DNA of 64,000 nucleotides from Anticarsia gemmatalis (GCF_050436995.1 NC_134764.1:7750001-7814000), one strand, 5' to 3'. Shown: positions 36,432 to 50,085, numbered from the stretch's first letter. The notes: a model not told the origin generated them from the sequence alone. Translations and numbers: made by a program.

Positions 36432-37718
36432 TGATAATAAATATTTCCCAAATAGAGTAGCTGTATCAAACAGGCCACTGACACCTGCATTAGCCTGAAA
36501 GTCACTGATTTTCGAAGTTCTGAATTTAGTATAGGTACGTTCTACAATTCCGTATCTTGCTTGCGAGGCTCTCTACTAAGTTGTTAGTCTATAGGGCTGC
36601 CTTACAAAAGGTTATGTAACGGACTGTCTGATTTAAATGCAAATATGTGTCAAATGCTATTGAGATTTCAAGAGATATTGATATGTTGGATAAGTTAGTC
36701 GAAGACGTGTAGTAAGGCTTTAGCGAGAGAGAAATTATGTAATTGTTTTATATGCTACTCAAAGCAACGTTACTAAAATGTATTTATTTCCCTTTATTCA
36801 ATAAGTTACTAAAGATTTAAGAGCTGCGGTCGTTTAAGCGACATTCCTCTTTGCCAATAACACGTAAATAAGTCTAAAACAAATCAAATCCTCATATTTA
36901 TTTTTGAGTTTAACGTTGTCTGTCTATTTTGTCTTACGACACATTCACAACACGAATCAGATTTTCATCTCATCCGATCTTTTAGAGGAAACATTCTCGC
37001 TTTCCTACACGTTTTGCATTCAATCTGATATTGCGTTAATCTGCACCAAAATCACGTAACTCGATACTCCAATTCCCTATCTGATGGTACTGTTCTATAT
37101 AAAAGCGGCGATGTACGACGAAATCGCCAATTAACCGAGTAAATGACAGGCTGTAGGGTACCGGTAGCCGATGGACACGGGCGATGTGTCGAAATGACTT
37201 CTGTAATGTAACCAAATTAATGTTGTTGTTTATAATTATTCTGATTCGAGACCAAGTGGTATTTAAGTTGGGTCAAAGAGCTTCGAGAATATGTATAAAG
37301 TCATTATGGAAGTTTTAATATGATTAAATTGAAAACAAAATGAGAATAAAAATTCTAATGTTGAAAATGCTATAGTCATTTTACTTTACGTAATATTATC
37401 TTCTTATTCTTATTACTAATTTTGTTTGTTAGAATGTGTGTTAATTCTAAATCGATCAATGAATTAATAGCCATGCTTGTAGATTTCTTGTGTAATCTAT
37501 ACATTGAATATTTTAATACATGGATCACTTATTATGATATAAACAAAGAATAGTTAACCGATGCAGACTTAAATATACACAACCCAAAAAAATATTTTAA
37601 AACGATTATGTTTACTGATTTCGACTTTATGTTTGGGCTTGACATATAGATTCGGCAATATTTATCGAACAACAAAGCGACTCGACTCACTTGTTCGACT
37701 TGTGCCAATCAGGTTCAT

Positions 37719-37786
37719 CTACACATATTCGATTTTGCCACCCGGCTAAGCCGATTAATACCGAACCGAATATATGTGTAGCAAGC
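37719..37786. repeat. Inverted-repeat element, MITE-like
   Basis: CTACACATATTCG on the left pairs with CGAATATATGTGTAG on the right, with one 2-base gap. The right half recurs at 23188-23230, so this is an interspersed repeat, not a local hairpin. Confidence 0.5.
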
Positions 37787-37932
37787 GTTATTCTTACACT
37801 AAAAAACATGTTGTCAAACTACATAACATATCAGGAACAATGTAAAGGAACAACAATTAAACGGTCACGGCTATTGCGTAGTGAAATCCTAAGACATGTC
37901 AAGTTCCAAACGAACCGTGGACCGTACAAATT

Positions 37933-37980
37933 GTGTTGCCAGCGAAAGTGTGGGCAGCGCGGGGGCGGCTTTGTTTTCAC
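37933..37980 (+). repeat. Direct repeat, copy 1 (GC-rich, 48 bp)
   Basis: The block starting GTGTTGCCAGCGAAAGTGTG and ending GGGGGCGG...TTTTCAC recurs in the same orientation at 38580-38626 with few differences, 647 bases apart. Confidence 0.7.
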
Positions 37981-38579
37981 TGCCATAACTATCGGGAATT
38001 ACTGCTAATGAATACGACGTCGAGGAAAGCTAGGCTTTTGATGACGTATACATGGGTTAGATAGCTAGAAACTACTGTTTATGTGTTACGTACCGACTGA
38101 AGAATATTTTAATGGCTTAAAAATTAAGTAGTTTGTCAATAATTGGTGAGATTAGATGTTACACTATACGAGTATCAGTTTTCAAATATGGTACATCACA
38201 AGGACTTGTTATGGTACCGACCTATTTATAACCTAAAACAATTTATGTAAATTAATTTGATGACACAAGTTATGAATAAGAGCGTAAAAGTGGAAATTAA
38301 AATACATAAAATGGAATTTCAATTACCATCGGTTATTTCTATTAGATATTTATGAATGATACTTTAAGAATTTATCAATGAACTCAACTTAATGGTATTA
38401 ATTTATTTCAACGCAGCTTTCGTCGCTGCGTGATTATTATCTAATATCAAACGGGACTTAATTACTAGACAGAAGTTTACAATAATGTCTTTAGCCATTG
38501 ACAAGAGTCCCGAGATTGTTTGTCAATTCACTATTCGTTGTAATTGCATGCTGTCTACGAGTAAATAAATCTAAATTGA

Positions 38580-38626
38580 GTGTTGCCAGCGAAAGTGTGG
38601 GCGGTGCGGGGGCGGTTTAGTTTTCA
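38580..38626 (+). repeat. Direct repeat, copy 2 (GC-rich, 47 bp)
   Basis: Partner of the copy at 37933-37980. It shares GTGTTGCCAGCGAAAGTGTG, GCGGGGGCGG and TTTTCAC, and its base composition contrasts strongly with the AT-rich surroundings. Confidence 0.7.
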
Positions 38627-40035
38627 CCAATGTGGGCAAGGTTAGGTGTTAGAATCAGCGGGGAATAAAACAGAGAGAAAAGCTCAAGGCTTTTGGTTGC
38701 TTGACATTTAGTAGTAGTAATGCTTAAGGAATGAGAAGAAAATAAAGCGTGAATTTGCAGTAAAATGAAGTATTTATAGGTAAAGTATAGTTATAGGTTA
38801 CAAATACAAAACAAAACTAAATACTGAACCGTGTATTACATTATTATGAAATGTTAATGTGATAATTTAATATCACAATCTAATTGAAATGCACGATTTA
38901 ATCTCAGAAAGCAAAATGATAACAGTTTATTTACTTCGCATTTTTCAAATTCACCATGCCTCAGTGTTTCAATATTTTAAATTATTCAGTATAATTTTAA
39001 CTTATTTTTTTCTTTTACAAATACACTCGCTGATAGTGGCGCCGCTTTAAAGAACGTCAATAAAATGTAAACTTAACTGTCTCGTATTCGTCGTATAGCT
39101 GCGGGTTGAAGTTAGCATTCTGCGTCGATAACTTACAGTCTAATACACTCTATAACGAAGTTTATTGTAAGCCTTTCATAATTCTAAACTAATTAAGTCT
39201 TAACGAAGTTGTCTTGATGTTTCATTAAGGTTTTATTGCGGTTTAATGGTGGATATAATTTTTGCAGGAGCATCTAAATTATACGACTAATGAACATTAA
39301 TGTCTCAAATGAGGGTGTATTTGAACCTGTTTGATGTAAACTAGGTACTGAAAATAAAAATCGTGTCGCATCGTCCAACGACACCGTCTTTATTTGTTTT
39401 TTTTTATTTGTTTTGAAAAGACGTCTCTTGCATTAAGAATTGTTCTTGTAACGCGGGATCCTAACAAAAATATAAACACAGTGCAATCAGACCCGAAACG
39501 ACCACATTTTACCATTAATGATGAACATTTCCTTTACACTTGCACAGATATTTAGTTTAAATGATATTATAACTATTACCTTTTATCATTGTTGTGTAAA
39601 CGATGAAGATAAACCAAGATGACTAAATTACCAGTCATTTTGGTAATAAACACGAAATATAAAACTGCTATCTCATTATGTTTTGCTCTTAAATTTTAGT
39701 CTTAGCGCCAAGGTTTTATGAATCAACTAGTTTTCTGATAGCAGTCACCATTGGTAGGCCACTTTTCATAAGGCACGGAAATGCAAATTTTTAACATAAT
39801 CGACAACATTCGTTACGGATTTTAACTAAAATTATAGTTGTTGCAAGATTGGTAGTTACATTAGCATTTGATATGATCGCTTATAGTTTATTTATTACAA
39901 TTTGTAAATGTTTTTCATCAGTTTGATACATTTTACTATCTTTAATAATAAATTTTAGAAAATAATACCTTTTGAAATAAATATCTATTTCATATGATAC
40001 TCTTAGTTTAAGCCAGATGCGATTCTATAAGTATA

Positions 40036-40248
40036 CTAGGGGACCAAACAGACACTGTCCTGTCTACACGTATTTAATTTGTAAAAATTAATGAAAAAAT
40101 CATTATCCAGCGGACAAAATTGAGAATCTAAACCATTCTCAGATCTGCTTGAACACACACAAAAAATTTCATCAAAATCGGTCCAGTCGTTTGAGAGAGA
40201 GTTCAGTGACACACACACTTAAAGAAGAATTATATGTATATATAAAGA
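40036..40248 (-). mobile_element. Non-autonomous Helitron, family C
   Basis: On the minus strand it starts TCTTTATATATACATATAAT after an A and ends GGTCCCCTAG before a T. The interior has GTCACTGAACTCTCTCTCAA and GACCGATTTTGATGAAATTT, text common in lepidopteran non-autonomous elements. The A|TC...CTAG|T termini fit Helitrons. Confidence 0.7.
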
Positions 40249-40751
40249 TGTATTGCAGGAAAATATGGTGTTCCACAGGGACGTACACTAGTTCCATATA
40301 AGTGAAATAATAAACTCCTTGTCATAACTACAACGATGTCAGTCATCTATAACTAAAGAATCTGTAACATAATACACTTCAACATGTGTTTTCTAAAGTT
40401 TTCCTCGTATTAGTTATTCTTGTTTTTCCAACACGTACAGTCGATTCCAAAAGTCTCTTCTTTTCATCTTTCAAAGCCCTATATTCTGAAGCATGCATAA
40501 TGTCCTCCTAGCCGACATCCGGCTACGGTGGTGGCCAATTTCGGCCTGTATTAAGCCCACGGTTGCAGGATTTTGTTTATAGTGTCCAAGTGTGCACACT
40601 CTATTCTCATTCTCTTACGCCAGTGAGACGTCTTTATTCCTTTGCTCTCATCGCCCGGTGGGAACGATACCCGACACGACCAGTGAGAGATCAGAAAAAA
40701 AGATTTCGTAAATATGAAATTAAAAATATTGAAAATTGTTTAATACATTTA

Positions 40752-40868
40752 TTGAGAGCATGCAAAGTCCCCAACCCGCACTTACCAGCGTGGTGGACTC
40801 AAGGCCTAAGCCCTTCCCCACGTTTGGGAGGAGACTCTTGCCCTGCAGTGGGACAGTATTGGTTTAAG
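40752..40868 (+). mobile_element. SINE/LINE-type 3' tail fragment (CCCCAACCCGC family)
   Basis: GAGAGCATGCAAAGTCCCCA, CCCGCACTTACCAGCGTGG, GGACTCAAGGCCTAAGCCC, GGGAGGAGACTC and TGCAGTGGGACAGTATTGG occur in order. A 111-codon open frame covering it is incidental. Confidence 0.75.
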
Positions 40869-41102
40869 AAATATGAAATTGTTAAGCAACTTTTGTAGCT
40901 GCCTGTACAGTCAGTTTCAAACGTTTGTGAAACGTTTTATTTAAATGTAAATTGCGACTGTTTCAGCAAGTTCTTATGTCGAGATCACGTGTCTTTAACC
41001 ATATAAAGTATTTTAGTATTTTGCTTTATATTTGTGAAGTTGAATATTCATTAGCAATAACGTGTTTGGTCTCTTAAGAGAGTATTGTGTTTGAGTAGTT
41101 AA

Positions 41103-41418
41103 ATAAATAAATTTAACCCATTACTGTCCCACTGCTGGGCAAGGGTCTCCTCCCGTAATGAGGGAGGGGTTAGGCCTCGAGTCCACCACGCTGGCCAAGT
41201 GCGGGTTGGGGACTTTGAATGCCCTCAATAAATGTATTAAACAAATTTTAGGCATGCAAGGTTTCCTCACGATGTTTTCCTTCACCGTTTGAGCATGTGA
41301 CAATTATTTCTAATACACACATAACTTCGAAAAGTCATTGGTGTGTTGCCTTGGGTTCGAACCTGCGACCACTTGCGTGGGAGGTGTCAACTTATACCAC
41401 TCGGCTATCACTGCTCTT
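41103..41418 (-). mobile_element. Full-length tRNA-derived SINE
   Basis: Read on the minus strand: tRNA-like head with A box (GTGATAGCCGAGTGGTATAA) and B box (GTCGCAGGTTCGAACCC), a conserved middle (CGAAGTTATGTGTGTATTAG, then AAACGGTGAAGGAAAACATC, GTGAGGAAACC), then the CCCCAACCCGCACTTGGCC tail ending AGTAATGGGTTAAATTTATT. This has the architecture of HaSE-type lepidopteran SINEs transcribed by Pol III and mobilised by a LINE that recognises the tail. It supplies the reference for the tail-only copies elsewhere in the window. Confidence 0.85.
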
Positions 41419-41548
41419 AGTAGTTCTTGAGCTCCGTAGCTTGAGTAGTTCATTCTTGTAATATTAACTTTTGTGGGTCAGACAATATGATGTCTCACAA
41501 TGTTATTTAGCTTAACTTAAAATGTCTGTGAGTTTCTGAAAAAAATTA

Positions 41549-41777
41549 TCTTCTATGATAAATGCGAAAGTTAGTAAGCATATTTACAAGTGTAGTAACA
41601 GACGTACAAACATATATAAGGATGTACTTATGTATGTTTGTATGCCTGCATGAAATGTGTAGTAATGAAAAAGCTATTAGACGAATTTTGATGAAATTTT
41701 AAACCTGGATTAACACATAGAATACTTTTTATTTCGGCAAATCTTGTCACGAGGACGAAGACGCGGACAAAAGCTAG
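41549..41777 (+). mobile_element. Non-autonomous Helitron, family B-like, diverged
   Basis: It begins TCTTCTATGATAAATGCGAA after an A and ends GACGCGGACAAAAGCTAG before a T. The middle contains GACGAATTTTGATGAAATTT. It is related to the 34.2 and 42.8 kb copies mainly at the two ends. Confidence 0.7.
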
Positions 41778-42337
41778 TAGGGAATAAAGATCACAACTTC
41801 TCCTGTCTGTCCAGCTGAAAAAGACAGCAAAGGACGGATCGTTGTATTCGTGTCTTAGTTTTTAAGTCGTATCTTTTTTGCCAGTTTTTGCTTTATTATT
41901 AACAATAGATTTCAAACTAGCTAAGACAGGACATCATTTATAAGTAGCGTCAGTAATACATTTGACATTTGCTCCCTGTTTGAAGGACGACCGGTTGCAA
42001 ACCATTGTTTACATCTATCATTACGAACGGGCATAGAGTACAATTAGCAGAAATATGTTTACTGAGGCACATTTTCAATAGCATATTTATCAATGAAAAT
42101 CTTTAAATTAGTACTGTGTATTAACTCGAAAGTAATTTTACAATCACAATCACCGATAGCAATTATTAAACTGAGGTTTGATGTAATATTTACTTTGTGG
42201 GCGTAAAAGCCGAGAGGGGACGCTCTTGAAAGAAATCGGTGATGTCTTGCAAAAAGGTCGAGTGCGTAGTATTCGTAACCGGCGGTCCTGTATAACAAGA
42301 TGTATGGATTTATCCATAAGGGAATTTTATAAGTGTC

Positions 42338-42395
42338 GTACCAAGTGGCGTTCTCTGGTCTCTGGCTACCCGGCTGGGTCATATTCATAATCATA
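42338..42395 (-). mobile_element. Non-LTR retrotransposon 3'-tail fragment
   Basis: Plus-strand text GTACCAAGTGGCGTTCTCTG, then CTCTGGCTACCC and an ATTCATAATCATAATCAT simple repeat, matches the fragment at 16936-16985. A 113-codon minus-strand frame begins in it but has no recognisable domain. Confidence 0.55.
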
Positions 42396-42790
42396 ATCAT
42401 TTATTTGAAAGAAATGTTGTAATAACAAAAATGTTTTGTTTGATATTCGGTCGTCTGGCGGAAGAGGTACTATGTATGTATATTTTCAAATAGTACGGTT
42501 GTAAATAAGACAGTGTAAACATGTGTTTGAAGTTGACTGTACGTATAAACACAGGTATCTAAGTATTAGGCTCGATTAAAACGGCGCCTGCGCATGGGAG
42601 GTCGACGTTATGTGTTATTAGCGTAGGTATTTAGGCTACATTAAATTTGATGGCGGTTTTACTGCCATGTCTCTAGTATGAGGCATAAGTTGTATTTCCT
42701 TAGGGCAATAGGGCTAGGTCTGTTTGAATTGGAACAGATTTTCGATAACGTGTTTATGTTTTCTGAAAACCCAGGGGTTATTCATATCAA

Positions 42791-42998
42791 TCCATACTGC
42801 CATACTAATATTACAAATGCGAAAGTAACTCTGTCTGCCTGTTACTCAATCACGATTAAACTACTGAACCAATTTGCATGAAATTTGGTATGGAGATATT
42901 TTGATACCCGAGAAAGGACATAGGCTACTTTTTACCCCGGCAAAATGATGCTTATTAGGTAAATTAAGGTGGCGGACGAAGTCGCGGGTAAAAGCTAG
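42791..42998 (+). mobile_element. Non-autonomous Helitron, family B, copy 2
   Basis: A|TCCATACTGCCATACTAATA at the left and GTCGCGGGTAAAAGCTAG|T at the right. Largely co-linear with 34194-34375, with a small internal duplication near the left end (CATACT twice) and an extra segment before GGTGGCGGACGAAG. Confidence 0.8.
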
Positions 42999-45900
42999 TA
43001 AGACATAAAAAAGGATAAATAATCAGGCTAAATAATGTGTTCTTTGAACTAGCTTGATGATATAATCAATAACAATATTTACGACCGAACTCAGATTCAG
43101 TGAAAAGTATTTGTCAGCAAGTAGGGTTAAATAGGTTTTTCTTGTATTAAATAAATAATCTGTAGATTTTTAAATACATAAAAAATAAACAAATATATTT
43201 TGAATTTAGTTACTTAATCCATAAGACAGTTTATCCGTAAGTTGAACGTAAAATCCGTCATACCTGCACTTAGAATAAAAATCTAATTTGAAACATTAAG
43301 TAACACTAACATTTGCTCAATAATATATCGATATTACTACCTACTTCTCCATTTCATACCAGAACCTGTACGGATATAACTTTGAGTCTTATCTCAAATT
43401 ATAAAACAAGGCTCGTTTTCTTCATAGGGCCATAAAATGATCTAAACCGGGTCAGTTGATCTAACGTGATGCATCATCGTTATAACCAAAATAGAAGATG
43501 TAATAAAATTATTACCTAAAGTTGTGCAATTTTTGTAATAACGTCGAAGGATATTTAGCGGGTACAACAATTTTGGCGGTATGACTACATAGATTTTTTT
43601 TTATCTTGTATTTAGTAGAATAAATTATAAATTGTTTCTCTCTTCGTTTATGTTCAGTCAGTCTTATAAAAAGAAAGAAAGTCTTGCCTTTTTGTGCAGG
43701 AAATGATGGCCCCAGAGAAACAAAATCGACATTTCGCAAATAGAAAATTTATGTGCTTTTCAAAAACGTCAACAGTGATATTGTAAGTTCATTCAATACA
43801 AGAAAAAAATGTATAAGTTACTTGCAATATGTCAAACAAATGCAACAACATCTTGACCTCCGATTTTACGATTACTTGCAAATCTATTGGAAATTTTTGT
43901 ATGCTAATAGACAAATAGTTGACAAGCGTCGTATGCTAACGTTCACAGGTGTTCTGCATTAGCATTTGTACCGTGAGACGTATAGTCCAACAACTTTATA
44001 CAGAGCCTTGTGAAGAACCTTCTTACCTGTAAAATGTCTATAAAATTCAGAAATAGGACGTATTCAGACCTGCAAGTTTATGTAGTTGACAGTGGTTTAT
44101 TTGATGCATCTACTTCATTTTAGGAATATACTGCAATATTTGTCATAGTTTTGATAAATTGCTCATGACAGGGCTCTCTGCTAAGTGGTCGGTTTTAGAA
44201 ACATAGTCTTTGCACATTACGTATTCGTGTTTCGTAACGGATACTGTTTGAAATTGTATGAAATGAGGGACTTTGTGAACTTTAGATATTGGTGAAATTG
44301 TTTCTGTTACTGAATAGTTGACAGTTGCAGCGTTGTTTGTATTGTTAATATGTGTGTCTTGTTCAGTAGTTTGCGAAGTAACTTTCAGAATAGTGGTATA
44401 TTTTGGTGTCGTTTTGTTATTGATGAAATGGTTTTAGTTTGTTTTATGTTTGCTAATTCCTGGATTAGTATTAGCTACATAAGAGTGCTGCTATCTATAT
44501 TTTGGACTTACAATAATTGATTAAAGTAGGTCGAATCCATGTCGGAATTACGTGATCTATATTTTGCCAGAAGTTTGATAAAACCGCCAAAATTATCATT
44601 CTTGATTAAATATAAAATCATCTAGTAAAGAAATGAGAGTCATCATTCCTTAACCTCCCATTCAAAAATATTTCAAGGAACGAAACATTTAGGCAACATT
44701 GAAAAAAATTCTATCTTTATTAACCCACTCTTTCAAAAACCTACAGTAACTCTATAATTCTGATAGTAAGCTTTTAGCTCATTACCTTCAAATTAATGCC
44801 GTGACTATAGAATTTGATTCAGTAGCCTACATTATCATACTAGTATCTTGCGCAATCGGTATCAGCACAATATTCACGTGTACCTACAAGTTTACTGTAC
44901 AAATAACAGATACAAATGCAGCATTAAACTTCCTGTTTCTGTGATAAGATCTCGTGATAATTTAAGCTAGTTTAATTTGCCAAGTAAATTATTATCAAAT
45001 TTCTTTGCTTTCTTGATTTTTTTTGGTAAGAAATTTACGGCGTTTAACTCGGATTGTAATAGCAGTCTCATCAACTCCGCCTATTATATTTTTCTTTTTA
45101 TTTACCTTGAATATAACTACGTTAAGATCGACTTCAACATGCTGTAACTGGATTAGCTCTAACATCTCATGTTTTGAGGAACCAATGCAATTGAGACTTT
45201 CTTAAACAAAAGTCGCTAGGTGTAACAGAATTTTCCTATAAACATCTATTTTTATGTGCTCAGAGGTTTTTAAAAATCCTTTTCCATTAAGAACTAAATT
45301 CAAAAGTTTCCATTAATTACGAATACGAGATTCTTGACTTTCTGTTTGTTTTATAGTATCCTGTTAACTTAAAATTCCTTCGCTGAACACAACAGCTGTA
45401 GTCAAGCAGGAATAGATTAATAGTAAAACTTCCGTCTTTGCATTCCTTGCATTCTAATCACTGCGCTAGGTGGTTCCATTAGCCTACGTTTGAACACTAC
45501 GATAAATAGTAGGTAGTTTAATGTAACAAGACATTTAATACATCCATACTTCTTTATTAATATTACTAATGGGTGGCTCGAATTCGTACGGGTACAGTAC
45601 AATTTTATCCGTTTGATTCCATTTCCGTGGGAATTTTTTATCCCATACACACATATTATTCAATTTTTGATTAGTTGTTTACAAGTTAGTTCGTACATAC
45701 ACTTTGATGATACACTTTTATTTATATACATATGTAGATTATAAAAGCATCTGTCTCTCTTTTTAGTTACATTGTTAAACCAATTCTGATAAAACTTTGC
45801 ATGGATGTAGATACTCCGGGTCAAACATAGGTTATATGTTCGATCCTTAAAGTGCAAACACGTAATTATTTGTTGTTTTAGAACAAGTGCTAAGTAGGCA

Positions 45901-48900
45901 TTGTATATTCAGCAACCTACGTTACTTGTTCATGAAGAATTGCATCAAGATTTAAAGTGGTCATAAAAATGCAACAAGTTCCTTAGCATTAACATCGAGG
46001 TTTCAAATTCCTTCATTAGCGATTATATTTGACTCGACATCACAAAACAAACACGACACCAAAACCGAAGTAATAAAAATAAGATTCCCTACATCGTAAA
46101 CCATTGCAGGATCTTTAATTGGCTCTTAACACTTAAAATATTTAGAAATACGGCCATATTGTGTTCGCATATGTTATTACAAGGCCAAGAAATCAACGGG
46201 ACGCATTTCTTTTTACTTTTAAGTGGAATGTGGTATATTTATAGAATTTCAGTATAAATCTTTATATAGAATCGTTTCGAGACTTAAATTGTGTGCATGT
46301 TTTAGCTGCTTGGATTATGTTTTGTTTCTTTTTATGCTGGATTTAGTCGACATTAAGCTTAGCCGGTGCTGCTTATATTCTCGTTACTGGTCAGTCAACA
46401 TATTTTCGTCAACGATATTTTGGCCCGATTTTAATTAAATTTCGGGATAGGTGTTAGATACGTTGTCACTATATCTAGCAGATAGGTTATCTAACATTAG
46501 TCATAAGCTGTAAAGCTGGCTCTTGTCGACATATTTTAACGCAAGAAAGTCCTTCTGGTAAGACGCCGGTAATTAAACCAGCCTCTTACCTTCAAATTGA
46601 ACATTTGTCAACATAATTGCTCTTGCTTTCTTGATAATCTATATTAATCGTTGTAACTTTATCATCATCGATATTTCTTTCACCAATACATAAATTAGCG
46701 ACTGATTGATACACTCGTTTAATTGCAGCATTCGCACCGTTGCATTCATTCCATAGATCTACGTATTTATAAATTCTCCGAATCGCGTCGACGGAATACC
46801 AAACAAGTCTTAAAAATATGATTATTATCTTCAAGATTAATACGTATTTAGTAATAAAAAGAGAATCAGAACATTCTTCATTCATTCAGAGTAAAAAAGA
46901 TATTTTTCAGTCGGTTTGCATTCACAGAAGTATAAAACTGTCCAACCGTTTTTTTGCAAACTCGAATTTATTAAGCGATTTGGGTATAAGATAAATTATA
47001 ACTGTTGTTTTCTTGTTTTGCTTGTTGTAAAGTATTCTTGACAGTGTTTGTGGTTTTTGTTGTGGTAAAACTACCTGCTTCACACCTTCGATATATGTAT
47101 GCTTACGGACTTCTCATTAACATTCTGTCAAAGTTCTTTTTAATCTATTAATTTTATGTCTTTACCTTTACCTTCTATGTTACGTTTAGTTTATTCTTCT
47201 ATAGTATCTCCATTCACAACGTTTATGAATTCAGTTCAGGTTATAGGTCGTTTCGCGTTTACCCCAATCATGTCTTTTCTGTCATTCTTGTTCCAGTCTT
47301 CCCGGTAAATGTCATCGACCTATCTCTCAAATACTAAGTAGTTATCTCAACGTTTATCTCTTCACTGCAAGACATAAGGACTCTCCTGTTTGCTAAATTA
47401 AATTTTATTAGTCTAATACATTGTTGAAGCAATGATACTATGTATCGACCCATCTCTACATACCTATACTTTAAATAGTCTTACTGAATGTTTTTTATAA
47501 AAGGTCTACCATATTTCTTTTTTCGTCTGCATCAATTTCCCGTTCAAACATCAGAACACCCGTATATTAAATTTCAATCATTTTATTATATTCGTAGAAC
47601 TGGTATTTTGGTATGTGATTATGTAATTTTGCATCGTTAAACCGGTCAAGTGCGTGCCATCTCACCTTTGTGTGTATATTTATTTGTATGTTTTCTATTA
47701 AAATGTTAATATAATATCTGTTGGCAGTGGTTTCTCGGTTATCAGTCGTACCATCAATATAATGTTTGTCAATCGGCATTTTATAAAAGCGTAATGAATT
47801 CCATACACGCGCCACGAATTATGTTAAGCGAATAGTATTTGTGTTAAAAATATAAATATTATGTTTAACTTTTAACATCTTGTTACTTCTAAGTGTGACT
47901 GACACTGACCGACTTTTGCTGATAACACATTACTTGTAAAACATGCAGTAACCGAAGGAGTCATGATTGTTTAGTTCTATACAAATGATTTTTTTTTGCC
48001 AGACAAATATAAGTGATATTGATGAAGTAGTGTATCAGAATGAGGTGTTTATTCTTATACATATGAAATTAACTTACAATATAAATGTTCCGATCATAAT
48101 ATTCTTCGAAGTGAACTTTATACCTATCCCACGTTTGTTCTAAGAAGTGTTAGGTAATAAATAAACGTTAGATCCGGCGCCTAATAGTGAGACCGTTGCA
48201 TAAATTATATCTCTATACCTGTAGATTATTTTAGTATTTGGTGGGCTTTGATTTATTTACTTTTGCAACCTGCTAAATGTCGAGACCTTGGGGGGAAGGC
48301 TGTTTCTGCGAACGAATTTTATTTTTTAGGACTACTTAAATACTACTATGCATATCTTTATGAATTTTTTACAGTGCGTTTTTCTTCTTAAGAAGGCAGC
48401 AGACCGTTTGTTTTGTATAAGGTGGATAAAGTATCACTCATAGGTTGTACACAAAATAATACACGAACTTAAACTTTAATTCAGTGCTTCGTGGTCTTAC
48501 TATAGACTGCTTGTTATACCATATTTATAATATTAGTATAGATACTGGCCTGCTGGATTCAGCAATAGAAATTAAGATTATTTTTATCAACATGTGTAGA
48601 ATTTTGCATAAAAATGAACTATTTATAATAGTTCAAAAGATATCATTCTATCACCTGTTTCAATTTTCAAAAGATTTTTATATAAATGTTTTGATCGATG
48701 TTATTTTGGGTTTTTTCAACGTTTAAAACTAGTTTAGCAAATTAAGTGGCGTCGTTTGTAAGATTGCTGTTGTCGTTTTTATCAAATATCATATGTTTTA
48801 TGGCTGTTATGAAGACTGTTATTTGGTTTTTTGAATGATTAGGTATTTACTTTATTTATTAGAATGTGTAAAAGTTTATCAACTTACACATGTGTTTTAT

Positions 48901-49295
48901 TTGGACGATTAACGTAATTTCTTGGCCATGTTAAATTCTGGAACTAGTGACATAGGTATATATGGAAATTGTTTATTTCTCTAACTTATGTTTATATTTC
49001 GAGATTTTTTTCCGTAAATGATTTTTGTCATCCAATAATAGTGTAGTTTCTGTAGTTATCAGACACCAGTTACAGTGTCAAAGGCAAAAAGTAAAAGACT
49101 TAAGACTTTTGAGATATTTATCAACTTAGACATTTCGTAGACGCACTCTCACATCTAAACACAAAATGAATGAAATAAACTAGATTTACAGACTTTTAAA
49201 TTATTCTTTTGTTATAAGCACACTACAGTAAAGAAAAGCATTCCTCACGACCTAACCCTTCTCTCATTCTGGAAGAAAACACGAGTATAGGGGTT

Positions 49296-49375
49296 TCTTT
49301 TTAGTGTAGTGCATTACTGCCACACTGCTGGGCATGGATCTCATCCCCAACTAGGGAGAGTTTAGGCTTTGAGTC
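49296..49375 (-). mobile_element. Degenerate SINE/LINE tail (CCCCAACCCGC family)
   Basis: Plus-strand GCATTACTGCCACACTGCTG, GGCATGGATCTCATCCCC and AGGGAGAGTTTAGGC correspond, with decay, to the inverted tail seen at 41109-41190. Confidence 0.5.
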
Positions 49376-50045
49376 AAATATTTTTACGCCTTAAATCGCC
49401 CTGAGCCAGGACGGGTTAATGAGTAAAAATACTATATTTTTAAGTATGAAATAGCCAGGACTTCTACGTATGGTGTAGGTTTTTGCCAAGTGTCATCACA
49501 GCTGATAAAATGATAGTGTTAATGAGTGTTATCTCGTGACGTGATTATGCAACGTTTGCTACACTGTACAAGTGTACAAGAATAGCGTCACCTTGATCTT
49601 GCGTCGTTTGACTTTTATAATGATGTTATGTTCTATAATACATACGTTATACTTGCATAATATTTTTTATGAGATTTTAGATAGTTGTTTAAGAATATTA
49701 GTATGGATTACTTTGCATTTTTCTTGCGTTTTCCGGGTTCAAATTTTTTATTATAAAAGATTTTTCTTTCTGTTGACATTTTAATTCTAGTCTGTTCTCT
49801 ATTTGTGCAAAATATCGTTAAGTTTGGAAAAGTTTTTAGTAATACTATTCAGTTCTAGGTTATATTATTTTCTCATTTAGACGTTCTGATTCTCTACGAC
49901 GATTCGGTGGTGTAGTTCAAGGTATAAATATCAGACAATCACTCATTAATAACATACGAGTACCCTTAATTTGTTTTTAAATTATGTTATTGACTTATTA
50001 TTAGAAAACCAATCAATACATTTATATTTACAACCATACCTCGTA

Positions 50046-50085
50046 AGGAAATTCACACTGTAGATATCTACAGTGTGAATTTCCT
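50046..50085. repeat. 40-bp perfect palindrome
   Basis: AGGAAATTCACACTGTAGAT is followed immediately by its exact reverse complement with no spacer, so all 40 bases are self-complementary. Confidence 0.9.

Noticed and set aside
40563..40898. 111-codon plus-strand frame
   Set aside because: Half of it is the CCCCAACCCGC repeat tail, and the same peptide text appears in the inverted copy at 41.1 kb.
41340..41418. Functional tRNA gene (A and B boxes)
   Set aside because: The boxes sit at the head of a 316-bp repeat with a LINE-type tail, and no acceptor stem pairs with it; it is a tRNA-derived SINE.
42059..42400. 113-codon minus-strand frame
   Set aside because: It starts in a LINE-tail fragment and shows no reverse transcriptase or endonuclease motif.
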